Positions 36,616-46,740 are shown, numbered from the stretch's first letter. The stretch: DNA of 64,000 nucleotides from Schleiferiaceae bacterium (GCA_028357285.1 JAOMWM010000002.1:62001-126000); one strand, 5' to 3'. The notes: generated from the letters alone by a model not told the origin. Numbers and translations are program-made.

Positions 36616-39396
36616 GTGACTCAACCCAGCGATAAACTCCTTCAACGTGCCTATGCGCAAGATGCTTCCATCTACCAGGAAACGCCCGAATCTGTAGCCT
36701 TTCCAAAATCGGCGGATGATGTGGTCGATTTAGTGCGAAGCGGCGCCCAACTGATCCCACGCGCCGCAGGAACCTCCCTGGCCGGCCAAGTCGTGGGCAA
36801 TGGTACCGTATTAGATACCGGCAGGCACATGAACGCCATTCTCCACATCAACGTAGAGGAGCGATGGGCAGAAGTACAACCGGGTGTCGTACGTGATGAA
36901 CTGAACCACTATCTTAAAGAACACGGGCTGTTTTTCGGTCCCAACACCTCCACCTCGAACCGCTGTATGATGGGCGGAATGGTGGGCAATAACAGCTCCG
37001 GCTCCACCTCTATTTCCTACGGAACCACACGCGAAAAGCTGCTTGGCCTTGAACTGGTCACCGCAGATGGCGTGTTGCGCGCGATGGGCGCAATCAACGC
37101 TGAAGGATCTCGAGAAATTCCCAAAGCAGTCGAAAGCTGGCTCAAGCAATGGTCGGAGGCGTGGACCGCAGAAAATCTTGCAATCCATTTCCCGGATCCG
37201 AGCATTCACCGAAGAAATACCGGTTATGCCATTGATCTTTTGGGAGCAAACCCGGAAGCACTCTTGCAAGTACTGTGTGGCTCTGAAGGAACTTTAGGCA
37301 TTACCACGAAGATTCGTATAGCCTTAGATCCGCTCCCACCTGCGCATGTCGCAGTAGCAGCACTGCACTACCAGAGTATGGACGATGCCATGGGGGCCAC
37401 GCCCAAACTAATGGCTTATAAGCCTTATCAACTCGAGCTCATGGACCGCATCATCTTAGAATGTACGCGTGAGAGTAAAGAATATTCAAGCTACCGCGAT
37501 TTCGTACAAGGCGATCCGGCTGCCATTTTATTGGTGGAAGTACGCGGTGAAAGCGAGAAAGAACTGACCGAAAATTTAGCTGCACTTCAGTGTGAGACCA
37601 GCTATGCAAGAGCCGAACTCTTTGGCGAGGACAGCGATAAAGTTTGGAAGCTCCGCGCTGCCGGATTGGGACTGCTTTCTAATGTCCCTGGCGATGCAAA
37701 ACCCGTTGCGTGTATTGAAGATACTGCCGTGCGCATCGATGTGCTCCAAGACTATATCCGGGAATTTGATGCATTAATGCAGGACTTCGGCCAGGAAAGT
37801 GTCTACTACGCGCATGCCGGTGCTGGGGAATTGCACCTGCGCCCTATTCTAAATTTAAAGACTTCCGAGGGGGTCCGATTATTATACGAAATCAGTAAAG
37901 CCAGCGCCGCGCTCGTCAAAAGATACGGCGGCTCGCTCTCAGGCGAGCACGGTGACGGTCGCGTTCGTGCGGCCTTCATCAAAGATTTTTACGGCCCCGA
38001 GGTCTACCCGTGGATGGAAAGCTTTAAGAAAGCTTGGGATCCCGAGAACCAATTAAACCCAGGTAAGATCGTGGGCGCAAAGCCCATGGACGAAGATTTG
38101 CGCTATAAAGTGGATCGTGAGGAGCCCGTTTTAGACACCCAATTCCCGTTTAGCGAGGAAGGCGGATTCTTACGCGCTGTAGAAAAATGCAACGGATCGG
38201 GCGATTGCAGAAGACTTCCGCATACCGGAGCCCTGATGTGCCCTTCGTATATGGCCTCTCGCAATGAATGGGACAGCACGCGTGGTCGGGCCAATGTGCT
38301 GCGGAGCGTATTGACCGAACAAAGTATAGCCGGGTTCAAAGCACCAGAATTGGCAGAAGCCATGCAACATTGTGTGGGCTGTAAAGGGTGTACGAAGGAA
38401 TGTCCTTCTGGGGTTGATATGGCCGCCATGAAGTCTGAATACCTCTATCAAAACCGTTCTAAACGTACGATGGCGGATAAGGCCTTTGCCAACTTCCATA
38501 AGAGCTTAAGCTACCAAGGATTATGGCGTTTGATCAATCCTGTCCTGAAATCTGGACTGACCAAACGATTGATGGGCATTCACCCGGAGCGATCAGTTCC
38601 AGGGCTTGCACCACCGGCCTATATGAAAGCCTATGAAAAAAACTATTCGGTAGAAAGTGCCGCGGACCAGGAGCGCACAGTGATTTTGTGGGTAGATGAA
38701 TTTACGCAAGCTCAAGATCCCCTGCTTGTGGGAAAAGCACTGGACGTGCTCGGCGCGCTCGGATATAGTCCAGCGGTTGTTTGTGGCCCGAGTGGACGCG
38801 CAGCGATAAGTGGTGGTTTTTTGCCAGAATCGAAGAAAATAGCCCAAAAAGCGCTGAAAAATCTTCAAAATGCGACAAAAACACTCAAAAACGCACCTAT
38901 TTTGGGTCTAGAGGCAAGCGCCGTACTCAGTGCAAAGGACGAATACCCGCGTTTGCTTCCCGCAGATAACGAATGGCTTAAGGCGCAGCGCTTCGAAACC
39001 GTCGATAAATTCTTAGCGTCGGAACTGCCAAAGCTGACCGGGACAAAGCAACTCTTCGCACCGCACCCAGAGGAAATTTTACTCCACGTGCACTGCCACC
39101 AGAAAAGTTTAGAAAGCGCTGGCGATACGGCCTACGTGCTCCAACTCCTGTTAGGCGCAAAGGTCAACCGCGTGAAAAGCAGTTGCTGCGGTATGGCCGG
39201 GTCCTACGGTATGAAGCGCGAAAATTTCGAAATGAGTAAAAAGATGGCCGATTTAGTCTTACTTCCGACCGTTGAAGCCTTCGAAGGTGAACACATCGTC
39301 GCCACTGGAACTTCATGCCGTCACCAGATCGACGACCTCAGTTCACGGAGCGCAGTACATCTAATGGATGTGCTTTGGGAGCAACTGCTGTTCTAA
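36616..39396 (+). CDS. FAD-linked oxidase / Fe-S oxidoreductase fusion (GlcD-GlcF or D-lactate dehydrogenase type)
   Basis: The protein has 926 residues and a GTG start 4 bases after the previous stop. The N-terminal half is a PCMH/VAO-type FAD domain (LIPRAAGTSLAGQVVG, NTSTSNRCMMGGMVGNNSSG, GSEGTLGITTKIRI) with a GlcD-like cap ending in SGEHGDGRVRAAF and LNPGKIVG. Two iron-sulphur cysteine clusters follow (CNGSGDCRRLPHTGALMCPS; HCVGCKGCTKECPSGVD). The C-terminal domain has the cysteine-rich CCG-type motifs HVHCHQKSLE and SSCCGMAGSYG. It probably oxidises a 2-hydroxy acid such as D-lactate or glycolate and passes electrons to quinone. Substrate choice cannot be read from sequence. Confidence 0.88.
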   Translation: MTQPSDKLLQRAYAQDASIYQETPESVAFPKSADDVVDLVRSGAQLIPRAAGTSLAGQVVGNGTVLDTGRHMNAILHINVEERWAEVQPGVVRDELNHYLKEHGLFFGPNTSTSNRCMMGGMVGNNSSGSTSISYGTTREKLLGLELVTADGVLRAMGAINAEGSREIPKAVESWLKQWSEAWTAENLAIHFPDPSIHRRNTGYAIDLLGANPEALLQVLCGSEGTLGITTKIRIALDPLPPAHVAVAALHYQSMDDAMGATPKLMAYKPYQLELMDRIILECTRESKEYSSYRDFVQGDPAAILLVEVRGESEKELTENLAALQCETSYARAELFGEDSDKVWKLRAAGLGLLSNVPGDAKPVACIEDTAVRIDVLQDYIREFDALMQDFGQESVYYAHAGAGELHLRPILNLKTSEGVRLLYEISKASAALVKRYGGSLSGEHGDGRVRAAFIKDFYGPEVYPWMESFKKAWDPENQLNPGKIVGAKPMDEDLRYKVDREEPVLDTQFPFSEEGGFLRAVEKCNGSGDCRRLPHTGALMCPSYMASRNEWDSTRGRANVLRSVLTEQSIAGFKAPELAEAMQHCVGCKGCTKECPSGVDMAAMKSEYLYQNRSKRTMADKAFANFHKSLSYQGLWRLINPVLKSGLTKRLMGIHPERSVPGLAPPAYMKAYEKNYSVESAADQERTVILWVDEFTQAQDPLLVGKALDVLGALGYSPAVVCGPSGRAAISGGFLPESKKIAQKALKNLQNATKTLKNAPILGLEASAVLSAKDEYPRLLPADNEWLKAQRFETVDKFLASELPKLTGTKQLFAPHPEEILLHVHCHQKSLESAGDTAYVLQLLLGAKVNRVKSSCCGMAGSYGMKRENFEMSKKMADLVLLPTVEAFEGEHIVATGTSCRHQIDDLSSRSAVHLMDVLWEQLLF

Positions 39397-39402
39397 GTGG
39401 AC

Positions 39403-39912
39403 CTAGTTTTCTGCCTGCTCAAATTTAACAACGACGTCTTGAATCCCCGTGAGTACAGTATCGCGCATTCCATGAATAATGGACAGGGTATACCGCTCGT
39501 TTCCTTTGAAGCGAACTGCACCGCCGCCTATGGGTGCGAAGACCGTTTTAAGCGTACTCATTCCGGTTCCGTTCCAACGGCCCAGGTCATCCGCCAATGC
39601 GATGTTCACGGTGTCCGAATATTCCACGCCCTGACTTGAGCGTATGGTGCGAAACAGGTACAGGTTGTTGTACGGATAGTCGACTAAATGGCGTACATAC
39701 ATGCCCATGAAAACTGGTTTTTCCGCATCCTGAGGTGCCCACTGCACGGTGATCGCGCTGTCCATATGCCACCGGTTGTTTTCAAAGGTGGTCAGTTCAT
39801 CTAAGATTGGCGTGGGCGAGCAACTTTGCATGAAAAGAAAAAACAGTGAAAAAAGACCCAAAACGAGTCCATTTCCAGCTGTTTTTATGTGTTTTTGCGC
39901 TAAAAAGGGCAT
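39403..39912 (-). CDS. gldH: Gliding motility lipoprotein GldH
   Basis: This 169-residue lipoprotein (lipobox FMQSC near residue 31) matches GldH in length and pattern: SAITVQWAPQDAEKPVFMGMYVRHLVDYPYNNLYLFRTI, followed by DTVNIALADDLGRWNGTG. GldH is needed for gliding and for stability of the gliding/T9SS apparatus. Its ATG overlaps the ricT stop codon (TAATG), the usual ricT-gldH pairing in Bacteroidota. It does not prove that the organism glides, because non-gliding members also keep it. Confidence 0.88.
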   Translation of the reverse strand: MPFLAQKHIKTAGNGLVLGLFSLFFLFMQSCSPTPILDELTTFENNRWHMDSAITVQWAPQDAEKPVFMGMYVRHLVDYPYNNLYLFRTIRSSQGVEYSDTVNIALADDLGRWNGTGMSTLKTVFAPIGGGAVRFKGNERYTLSIIHGMRDTVLTGIQDVVVKFEQAEN

Positions 39913-41111
39913 TATTCTGCTTTTTTCGGTGCGTTTGGTTTTTTACCACTGCGGTTACGACCGCCACGATTGCGGTTGCGTCCACCGCGATTGCGACCGC
40001 CTTTGGGCTGATCGAAACGGGTAATACTATCTTCCGCACTTCCGCCTACGAAATCGGCCACCGCAACTTCAGCCTTCACTTTAGGCTGCTCGACGTAAGC
40101 AAATTCTGCAAGGTCGTCGGGAGTTTCCCCTTGTTTGTTCGCTTCCACAATCTCAAGCACCTGGTCGAGCTTTAACGGCACCCAATTGTTGGGATCGCTA
40201 TCGAGCGAATACCAGAGCATCTCCTTAAAAATGTCCATTTTCTGGAAGAACGCTACGCCTTTCGCGAGCTTGAGTTTCTTTGAAGGTGATGGGAAACGCT
40301 TTACGGCTTCGATGTAGCTGTCCAATTCATAGTTCAAACAACACTTCAACTTCCCACACTGTCCCGCCAATTTCTGCGGATTCAGACTGAGTTGCTGATA
40401 ACGCGCCGCCGCAGTATTCACACTACGGAAATCACTAAGCCAAGTTGAACAACACAGCTCACGACCACACGACCCGATCCCACCCAAACGTTGGGCTTCC
40501 TGGCGTGCACCGATCTGTTTCATTTCAATACGTACGGAGAACAGTTGGGCCAGTTCACGGATCAATTGGCGAAAATCTACCCGCTCATCTGCCGTATAAT
40601 AGAACGTCGCTTTTGAACCGTCGCCCTGGAATTCAACGTCGGATATTTTCATCCGCAACCCTAGACGCTGCGCCACATCGCGGCTCTGCATCATGGTTTG
40701 TTTTTCACGCGCTCGAGCTTCCGCCCACTTTTCTAAGTCGTGTTCTGAAGCTTTACGGTACACCTTGTTCGGATGCTCTTCCGATTCGTATTTAAACTTC
40801 TTTTTATTCATCTGGAGCTTTACCAGCTCCCCGGTGATAGAGACGTTTCCTATGTCGTGTCCGGAGTGGGCTTCAACAGCCACAGCATCTCCGATCTGGA
40901 GTGGAAGACCTTCAGCATTGTGGAAAAATTCCTTGCGTCCGTTCTTAAATCTGACCTCGACCCAGTCAAAAGCTTGATCTGTCGAGGGTAGTTCCATATT
41001 TGAAAGCCAGTCATAGACCGACAGTTTTCCGCATCCTCCAGTTCCACATGAGCCGTTGCTTTGACAACCCTTTGGAACGCCACCACCGCTGCCACAATTA
41101 CTGCATGCCAT
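39912..41111 (-). CDS. ricT: RicT-like PSP1-domain protein with Cys-rich N terminus and RG-rich tail
   Basis: ATG 41111 (MACSNCGSGGGVPKGCQS) is chosen; the ORF track extension to 41219 overlaps the porZ start and shows no conservation I recognise. The N terminus is rich in Cys and Gly. The PSP1 core includes GSKATFYYTADERVDFRQLIRELA, GGIGSCGRELCCSTWL and AGQCGKLKCCLNYELD. RicT joins RicA and RicF in a 4Fe-4S complex acting on RNase Y-dependent RNA processing in Firmicutes; the role in Bacteroidota is unclear. The C terminus is an Arg/Gly/Asn repeat (GGRNRGGRNRNRGGRNRSGK) that may bind RNA. Confidence 0.87.
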   Translation of the reverse strand: MACSNCGSGGGVPKGCQSNGSCGTGGCGKLSVYDWLSNMELPSTDQAFDWVEVRFKNGRKEFFHNAEGLPLQIGDAVAVEAHSGHDIGNVSITGELVKLQMNKKKFKYESEEHPNKVYRKASEHDLEKWAEARAREKQTMMQSRDVAQRLGLRMKISDVEFQGDGSKATFYYTADERVDFRQLIRELAQLFSVRIEMKQIGARQEAQRLGGIGSCGRELCCSTWLSDFRSVNTAAARYQQLSLNPQKLAGQCGKLKCCLNYELDSYIEAVKRFPSPSKKLKLAKGVAFFQKMDIFKEMLWYSLDSDPNNWVPLKLDQVLEIVEANKQGETPDDLAEFAYVEQPKVKAEVAVADFVGGSAEDSITRFDQPKGGRNRGGRNRNRGGRNRSGKKPNAPKKAE

Positions 41112-41184
41112 GGTCGTTATATTTATGCTATCAAACAACAACTTTGTTGTGTTGTTTGCGATACTAAGGTCGTAAATTGAACCC

Positions 41185-43644
41185 ATGATTGAACGGAATC
41201 TGTTTAAAATTCTCCTCACCGCTTGTTTCGCGGTTCTAGTTGCCCCGTTAGCGAAGGGACAAGACGGGAAATGGCAGGCTGCGAGCGCCTTTGAGCACTG
41301 GGTGGATCACCTTCCCTACAACACGTTTGAGCACGTGGACCAATTGGACCCGCTCGTTTTCTGCGCCTCCCAGGACAACCTGCTCATTATCGACGGCAGC
41401 ACCGACGAATTTTCCAGGTACTCCCGCATCAACGGACTTTCAGGAACCAACATCACTGCCTTGCGCTCGGATCCTTCCTCGCAGACCGTTTGGATTGGCT
41501 ATGCCAACGGGCGCATCGATGTTTGGCGCAATGGCTCTTTTCAACCCATCACCGCCATCGAAGAAACTCCCTCTTTTACCGGACTCAAACAAATCAATGG
41601 CTTCGCCTTTTTTGATGGAAACGCCTACGTCGGAACGGACTTTGGATTGGTCGAATTTGAAATTTCTTCCCGCCTTGCCGGTCGAACTTTTCTTCTCGGC
41701 GACAACTACAGTCCTATTGCCATCGCTTCCTTTGACATCAACCCATCGGGCACCGCCTGCGTCTATTCCCCTGACCAACAAAATGCGTTTTTAGTCGCCG
41801 ACCTCACCCAAAACTTACCGCAGTGGACCCCCATAAATTACCGCGTTTTCTCCAGCGTCTACGACCCCAGCCATATCGTGTGGTACGGAGTCGAAGCGTG
41901 TTTTTTGTATGCCGCAACCGACCTTACTTCAGGAACTCTGCTTTTTGATGTCACCGAAAACAGCAACGGCGATTGGGAGGCTGGAACCTACCCGCAGCCT
42001 TGGGGTAGCGGAAGCTTAAGTCAGGAAATACAAGATGTACGCGTGAACGAGAACTGGCTCGTGGTTACACGAGATTTCAATGTCATCGGTAAAAAATCGG
42101 ACCAAAAAAACAGTCCTGTGGATTCCGTCAATATTTCCAACGCGCTCTTCGCTCCTGGGGTGCTTCGGCCCCTCTCCTCTGCGTTTGTAGCCAGTGAGAA
42201 TGCCTTCTACACGGGTAATTTTCAAACGGGCATGGTACGCGTTAAGGACCGCACTAAAGTCAAACGCATTCTCCCGAGCAGCCCGTACAGCAACAAAGCT
42301 TTTCACCTCGTGCCTTTCGGATTGGGCAAGGATAACGACCCTAATCCAGATGGTGCCAATCCATACGCAGCAACCTACCGCGGCAATACAGGCGGTGTCC
42401 TTCATTTGCCGGGCGCCTTAAATGAACTGTGGTCAAAAGCCTATTCGAGCGACGGCGCCGGTCGCTACGAGAACCAGCAATGGCTGCATTGGGATAAAAA
42501 TTACCTGTACGGTTTGACGGATTTTGTGAGTGCGGCGCACGAATTCACCGCATCGGGCGAGCGACTCTACCTCAGCAGTTGGGGTGGCGGGATTGTTGAG
42601 CTGACCGACGGTGATACGACGGGCTGGTTTCGCGCAAGTAATACTGATGGTGCGCTGCTCGCCGTGAACGGAAATGCAAATGATCTGCGGACCGGTGGTT
42701 TGACCTTTGACGATGAAGGGAATCTATGGGGTGTGCAAAGTTTAGTCGCTGCGCCGTTGTTTAAGAAAGATGCGGCAGGAAATTGGTCCAATTTCGCTTT
42801 AAGTCCCGGTGCAGACGCCGTGGCATTAAAAAACATCGTTCACCACAACGGCATGTTCTTTATTCAAAGCCGAACGAACGGCATCTACGCCTACCGTGCT
42901 TCCGACGGACTGAAACGGCAGATCAGCTCGGGTACGGGAAGCGGCAACCTGCCTTCCAACCACGTACTGAGTATGGCCGTGGATCACGACGGAGAATTGT
43001 GGATTGGCACGGATGAAGGGTTAGTGGTACTGTACAGTCCCTCAAATATTTTTAACGGTGGAACTTCCGATGCGCGTCCTATTCTCTTCGAGGAAGACGG
43101 TGTTGTACAAAAGCTTTTGGGTGAAACGCCCATAACGAGCGTATTCGTGGACGGCGGCAACCGCAAGTGGATCGGAACACGCGGCGCTGGACTCTTTTTA
43201 GTCAGTCCCGAGGGGTTGCAAACCCTACAGCAATTTACAGCGACCAATTCCCCTTTACTCGCCAATGACATCCTCAGTATTGCAGCGGACCCAACCAGCG
43301 GAGAGCTCCTCATTGCTACCTCAAAAGGGTTGATCGGCTACCGCGGAGATGCGACACCCGGCTACACCGGCAATGTACCCGAAGCTTCCATCTATCCCAA
43401 CCCAGTACGCCCCGGGTATGAAGGGCTCATTTTTGTCCAGGGCTGCCCGGAAGGTGCGGTAGTAAAGTTTACGGACATAACCGGGGCGCTGGTGTATGAA
43501 ACGCAATCCAACGGGGGGACAGCACGGTGGAACGGTACAAACCTGGGCGGAGCGCCCGCAGCTAGTGGCGTTTACCTGGTCTACATTACAGATGCATTAG
43601 GCACCGTTACTGCACAAGGAAAAGTTCTTCTCATCCGGCAGTAA
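41185..43644 (+). CDS. porZ: PorZ-like two-propeller surface protein of the T9SS
   Basis: This is an 819-residue secreted protein (signal peptide to about residue 25, LAKGQ). Propeller repeats cover most of the chain (SSQTVWIGYANGRIDVWRNG, AVDHDGELWIGTDEGLVVLYS, FVDGGNRKWIGTRGAGLFLV). A C-terminal sorting domain follows (IYPNPVRPGYEGLIFVQG, SGVYLVYITDALG). PorZ helps deliver anionic LPS to T9SS cargo at the cell surface. Its place divergent from ricT-gldH and ahead of a class A penicillin-binding protein fits Bacteroidota gene order. Its lack of a transmembrane helix and DNA-binding domain separates it from the propeller regulator in the PUL. Confidence 0.85.
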   Translation: MIERNLFKILLTACFAVLVAPLAKGQDGKWQAASAFEHWVDHLPYNTFEHVDQLDPLVFCASQDNLLIIDGSTDEFSRYSRINGLSGTNITALRSDPSSQTVWIGYANGRIDVWRNGSFQPITAIEETPSFTGLKQINGFAFFDGNAYVGTDFGLVEFEISSRLAGRTFLLGDNYSPIAIASFDINPSGTACVYSPDQQNAFLVADLTQNLPQWTPINYRVFSSVYDPSHIVWYGVEACFLYAATDLTSGTLLFDVTENSNGDWEAGTYPQPWGSGSLSQEIQDVRVNENWLVVTRDFNVIGKKSDQKNSPVDSVNISNALFAPGVLRPLSSAFVASENAFYTGNFQTGMVRVKDRTKVKRILPSSPYSNKAFHLVPFGLGKDNDPNPDGANPYAATYRGNTGGVLHLPGALNELWSKAYSSDGAGRYENQQWLHWDKNYLYGLTDFVSAAHEFTASGERLYLSSWGGGIVELTDGDTTGWFRASNTDGALLAVNGNANDLRTGGLTFDDEGNLWGVQSLVAAPLFKKDAAGNWSNFALSPGADAVALKNIVHHNGMFFIQSRTNGIYAYRASDGLKRQISSGTGSGNLPSNHVLSMAVDHDGELWIGTDEGLVVLYSPSNIFNGGTSDARPILFEEDGVVQKLLGETPITSVFVDGGNRKWIGTRGAGLFLVSPEGLQTLQQFTATNSPLLANDILSIAADPTSGELLIATSKGLIGYRGDATPGYTGNVPEASIYPNPVRPGYEGLIFVQGCPEGAVVKFTDITGALVYETQSNGGTARWNGTNLGGAPAASGVYLVYITDALGTVTAQGKVLLIRQ

Positions 43645-43677
43645 ACCGGTCTGAGATATTGGTATTTTTGAGAGGCT

Positions 43678-45987
43678 ATGGCACAAGAGACAGAAAAAAA
43701 GAAACGCAATTACCGCAAGCAAATCATCTGGACGGTGGTCGTGCTTACGGGACCGGTTTGGGGCTTGACGGTTTTGCTCAGTTTGACGAGCATGGGCGTG
43801 TTTAGTGAATTGCCTAACATCGCGCAGATTGCAAATCCCGATACAAAATTGGCCACTGAAATCATTACCGAAGACGGTGAAACCCTAGGTACCTTCTTCC
43901 GCGAAAACAGAACGGCTGCAACCTTCGATGAACTCTCGCCATGGCTTGGTAAAGCGCTCGTAGCAACGGAAGATGAACGCTTCTATTCCCACAGCGGGGT
44001 GGATGCAAAGGCACTGGCACGTGCTGTTGCGTATCTGGGATCCAAAGGTGGGGGCTCTACGCTCACGCAGCAATTGGCGAAGATGCAGTACAACGAACCC
44101 GCGCGTAATTTGGTGGAGCGCATTGGACAGAAATTGGGCGAATGGATCATCGCGGTGCAGCTGGAAAGGCTCTACACGAAAGACGAAATTATTGCCTTGT
44201 ATTTGAACCAATTGGACTTTCTCTACCAAGCCGTCGGTATCAATTCTGCAGCCCGCGTCTACTTCAACAAGAAGCCTATTGACCTCACCATCGAGGAGGC
44301 TGCGGTATTCGTTGCCATGGCAAAAAACCCCTCCCTCTACAATCCTAAACGCTACCCGGAACGCACCAAACAACGCCGCGATCAAGTGTTCGTACAAATG
44401 GTTAAAAACGGCATGCTTACGGTAGCAGAAAAAGACAGCCTGCAACAAATCCCCCTTCAGCTGGAATTCCGACCACAGAGTCATACGGCCGGTCTAGCGC
44501 CGTATTTCCGCGAATATTTACGTGGCTACATGAAGGAGTGGATCAAAGATTACGAGAAACGGACCGGCCGTGAATTGGACCTCTACAGTGGCGGTTTAAA
44601 AATCTACACGACCATCAATGCAGAGATGCAACAGAATGCGGAAGAAGCCGTGCAAGAGCATTTGAGCAATTACCAACGCATTTTTGACATCATCAAAGAA
44701 GACCGCAAATACGGTCCGTTCTACTTCGATGAAGATCCCGCCGGGAATGTAAAGCGCATCGTAGACCGCGCCATGAAAAACACACAGCGCTACCGCGGTA
44801 TGAAGCGCCGGGGCGCCAGCCAGGACAGCATTCAGAAGGCCTTTGCTACCCCTATCCCCATGACCGTATTCACGTGGAACGGGGACAAAGACACCGTGCT
44901 ATCGCCGCGCGACAGCATCATGTATTACAAGGGACTCTACCAGGTGGGCATGATGAGCGTGGAACCACAGACCGGCCACGTCAAAGCATGGGTAGGCGGT
45001 AACGACTACCAGTACTTTAAATACGACCACGTAAAGCAAGGAAAACGCCAGGTGGGCTCCACCTTCAAACCGTTCGTTTATGCTTCTGCCATTCTAGAGA
45101 AAAACTACAGCCCCTGTATGGAGGTACCCAACGCCAAGATCTGTATTGAAAAAGGAGAGTTTGGGCTCATTGAGGATTGGTGCCCGTCCAATTCTGATGA
45201 TAAATACGGCGGTACGAAGAGCTTAAAACACGCCTTAGCAAATTCCATGAATACCGTGACGACCTTCCTGATGAAGCAGGTAGGGCCACGTCCTGTTATT
45301 GACCTGGCCAGACGAATGGGCATTACGGGCGACATTCCAGAAGTGCCTTCTATTGCACTAGGTACGGTCGACCTCAGCGTGTATGAGATGGTAGGCAGCT
45401 ACACTACCTTCGCTAACAAAGGGCGCTATGTGCAGCCCATCATGGTGACGCGTATAGAAGATAAGAATGGTGTCGTATTGGAAGAATTTACGCCCGAAAC
45501 ACGTCAGGTCATGAGCGATCGCGATGCCTATGTAATTCTTAAACTCCTCATGGGAGTGACGGAAGACGGCACCGGGGTCCGATTGCGCCACGATTTAGGC
45601 AAAACCTTCTACCGCAATAATGCAGTAACCGGCTATCCCTACAAGTTCACTAATGAAATCGCCGGTAAAACGGGGACGACGCAAAACAACTCTGACGGTT
45701 GGTTTATGGGCGCTGTACCTAACCTAATCACTGGGGTATGGACCGGTTGTGAAGATCGTGCTGCGCACATGGGCGGCAGGTTCGGCACGTATTATGGACA
45801 AGGCGCTACGGCGGCACTTCCCATCTGGGCCGTCTACATGAAAAAGAACTACGCCAACCCTGATCTCGGCATCAGCAAGAGTCCGTTTGAACGTCCTAAA
45901 GGTGCGTTGGGTATCGATGTAGATTGCATGCCCACCACATTCGACTTTGATAGCGGCGAAGGCGACGATTTTGACGAAAATTTCTAA
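43678..45987 (+). CDS. mrcA: Class A penicillin-binding protein (PBP1A type)
   Basis: This is a 769-residue bifunctional murein synthase. A cytoplasmic basic tail and one membrane helix (15-38) precede the GT51 transglycosylase with catalytic E98 in ATEDERFYSHSGVD and GGSTLTQQLAKMQYNE. The transpeptidase has S461-x-x-K464 (GSTFKPF), SMN at 523-525 and KTGTT at 664-668. All active-site motifs are intact. It starts 33 bases after porZ, so both may share a transcript. Its 3' end overlaps the convergent orphan gene by 4 bases. Confidence 0.94.
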   Translation: MAQETEKKKRNYRKQIIWTVVVLTGPVWGLTVLLSLTSMGVFSELPNIAQIANPDTKLATEIITEDGETLGTFFRENRTAATFDELSPWLGKALVATEDERFYSHSGVDAKALARAVAYLGSKGGGSTLTQQLAKMQYNEPARNLVERIGQKLGEWIIAVQLERLYTKDEIIALYLNQLDFLYQAVGINSAARVYFNKKPIDLTIEEAAVFVAMAKNPSLYNPKRYPERTKQRRDQVFVQMVKNGMLTVAEKDSLQQIPLQLEFRPQSHTAGLAPYFREYLRGYMKEWIKDYEKRTGRELDLYSGGLKIYTTINAEMQQNAEEAVQEHLSNYQRIFDIIKEDRKYGPFYFDEDPAGNVKRIVDRAMKNTQRYRGMKRRGASQDSIQKAFATPIPMTVFTWNGDKDTVLSPRDSIMYYKGLYQVGMMSVEPQTGHVKAWVGGNDYQYFKYDHVKQGKRQVGSTFKPFVYASAILEKNYSPCMEVPNAKICIEKGEFGLIEDWCPSNSDDKYGGTKSLKHALANSMNTVTTFLMKQVGPRPVIDLARRMGITGDIPEVPSIALGTVDLSVYEMVGSYTTFANKGRYVQPIMVTRIEDKNGVVLEEFTPETRQVMSDRDAYVILKLLMGVTEDGTGVRLRHDLGKTFYRNNAVTGYPYKFTNEIAGKTGTTQNNSDGWFMGAVPNLITGVWTGCEDRAAHMGGRFGTYYGQGATAALPIWAVYMKKNYANPDLGISKSPFERPKGALGIDVDCMPTTFDFDSGEGDDFDENF

Positions 45988-46670
45988 CGACCTACAGCCA
46001 GTTTCAATGCCGTTGTAAATTCTGCTGGAACCAGCAATTCGTCTACCGGTTCGACCACAAATTGTGTATTGCTGCTTCGTGATGAAGAATTGCGTCCCGC
46101 CTCGCGCTGCTGTATTTCTGCTCTGTTGTCTAAGGCCACTTTTGTGCCTTTAATCAATCCTGCTGCCACAGAGATCACTGCACCCACAGTTGCCACAAGC
46201 AGTCCTGTGAAAAACCCAACGAACAACGCGAAGCCATCGCCATCGTCTAAGGCCGCTATAGCCGCAAAAACCACCACTCCAGAACCTAAAGAAATGAGGT
46301 ACCCTCTTCCTGCAGTCTTCGCCCCCTGCACGGTTGCAGAAGGCAAGGGTGTAAGCTCTTGAATATACGGCTCGTCGGAACCTCCAACTTCTTTGGGGCC
46401 CATATAGAGGTAAGCCAATTGGCCCGCTGTATCCATACAAAGCGCATAGTAAAAGGTTGCCGGCTTGAGCAACGTGAGGTAACTGCTGGCTGTATCAAAG
46501 GTGAATTCTGAAAGTTCACCTGCATCCGTGACCACTGCGGCCACTTCATACCCCTGGGTTAATGCACCACGTAAATCGTACACAACGGGGTCCATAATGG
46601 AACGTTCTGCGCTGAGAGAAAACGGGGTGATAAAAAGGGCAACGAGTGCGAGGCGGATCAAATGTTTCAT
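45984..46670 (-). CDS. Uncharacterised secreted/membrane protein
   Basis: This 228-residue protein is not recognised. It has a signal peptide (MKHLIRLALVALFITPFSLSA), about 110 residues of beta-rich sequence and a glycine-rich hydrophobic region (GYLISLGSGVVVFAAIAAL and FALFVGFFTGLLVATVGAVI) that could form a transmembrane hairpin. A polar Ser/Gln-rich stretch and a short C-terminal segment follow. No Cys lipobox and no T9SS tail are present. It converges on the penicillin-binding protein gene with a 4-base overlap. The envelope location is inferred. Confidence 0.65.
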   Translation of the reverse strand: MKHLIRLALVALFITPFSLSAERSIMDPVVYDLRGALTQGYEVAAVVTDAGELSEFTFDTASSYLTLLKPATFYYALCMDTAGQLAYLYMGPKEVGGSDEPYIQELTPLPSATVQGAKTAGRGYLISLGSGVVVFAAIAALDDGDGFALFVGFFTGLLVATVGAVISVAAGLIKGTKVALDNRAEIQQREAGRNSSSRSSNTQFVVEPVDELLVPAEFTTALKLAVGR

Positions 46671-46740
46671 AGCTCAATTTAAAAAATACCCCGAAAATAT
46701 CCGGTTGCGTAAAATTAAGTCACAATGGTATAAAAATGAA

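Noticed and set aside
39955-40013. Tandem repeat as CRISPR or mobile element trace
   Set aside because: The repeat is in frame within ricT and encodes the RG-rich tail.
41185-43644. Second propeller-type PUL sensor
   Set aside because: It has no membrane helix or DNA-binding domain and ends with a T9SS sorting domain next to gldH/ricT, so PorZ fits better.
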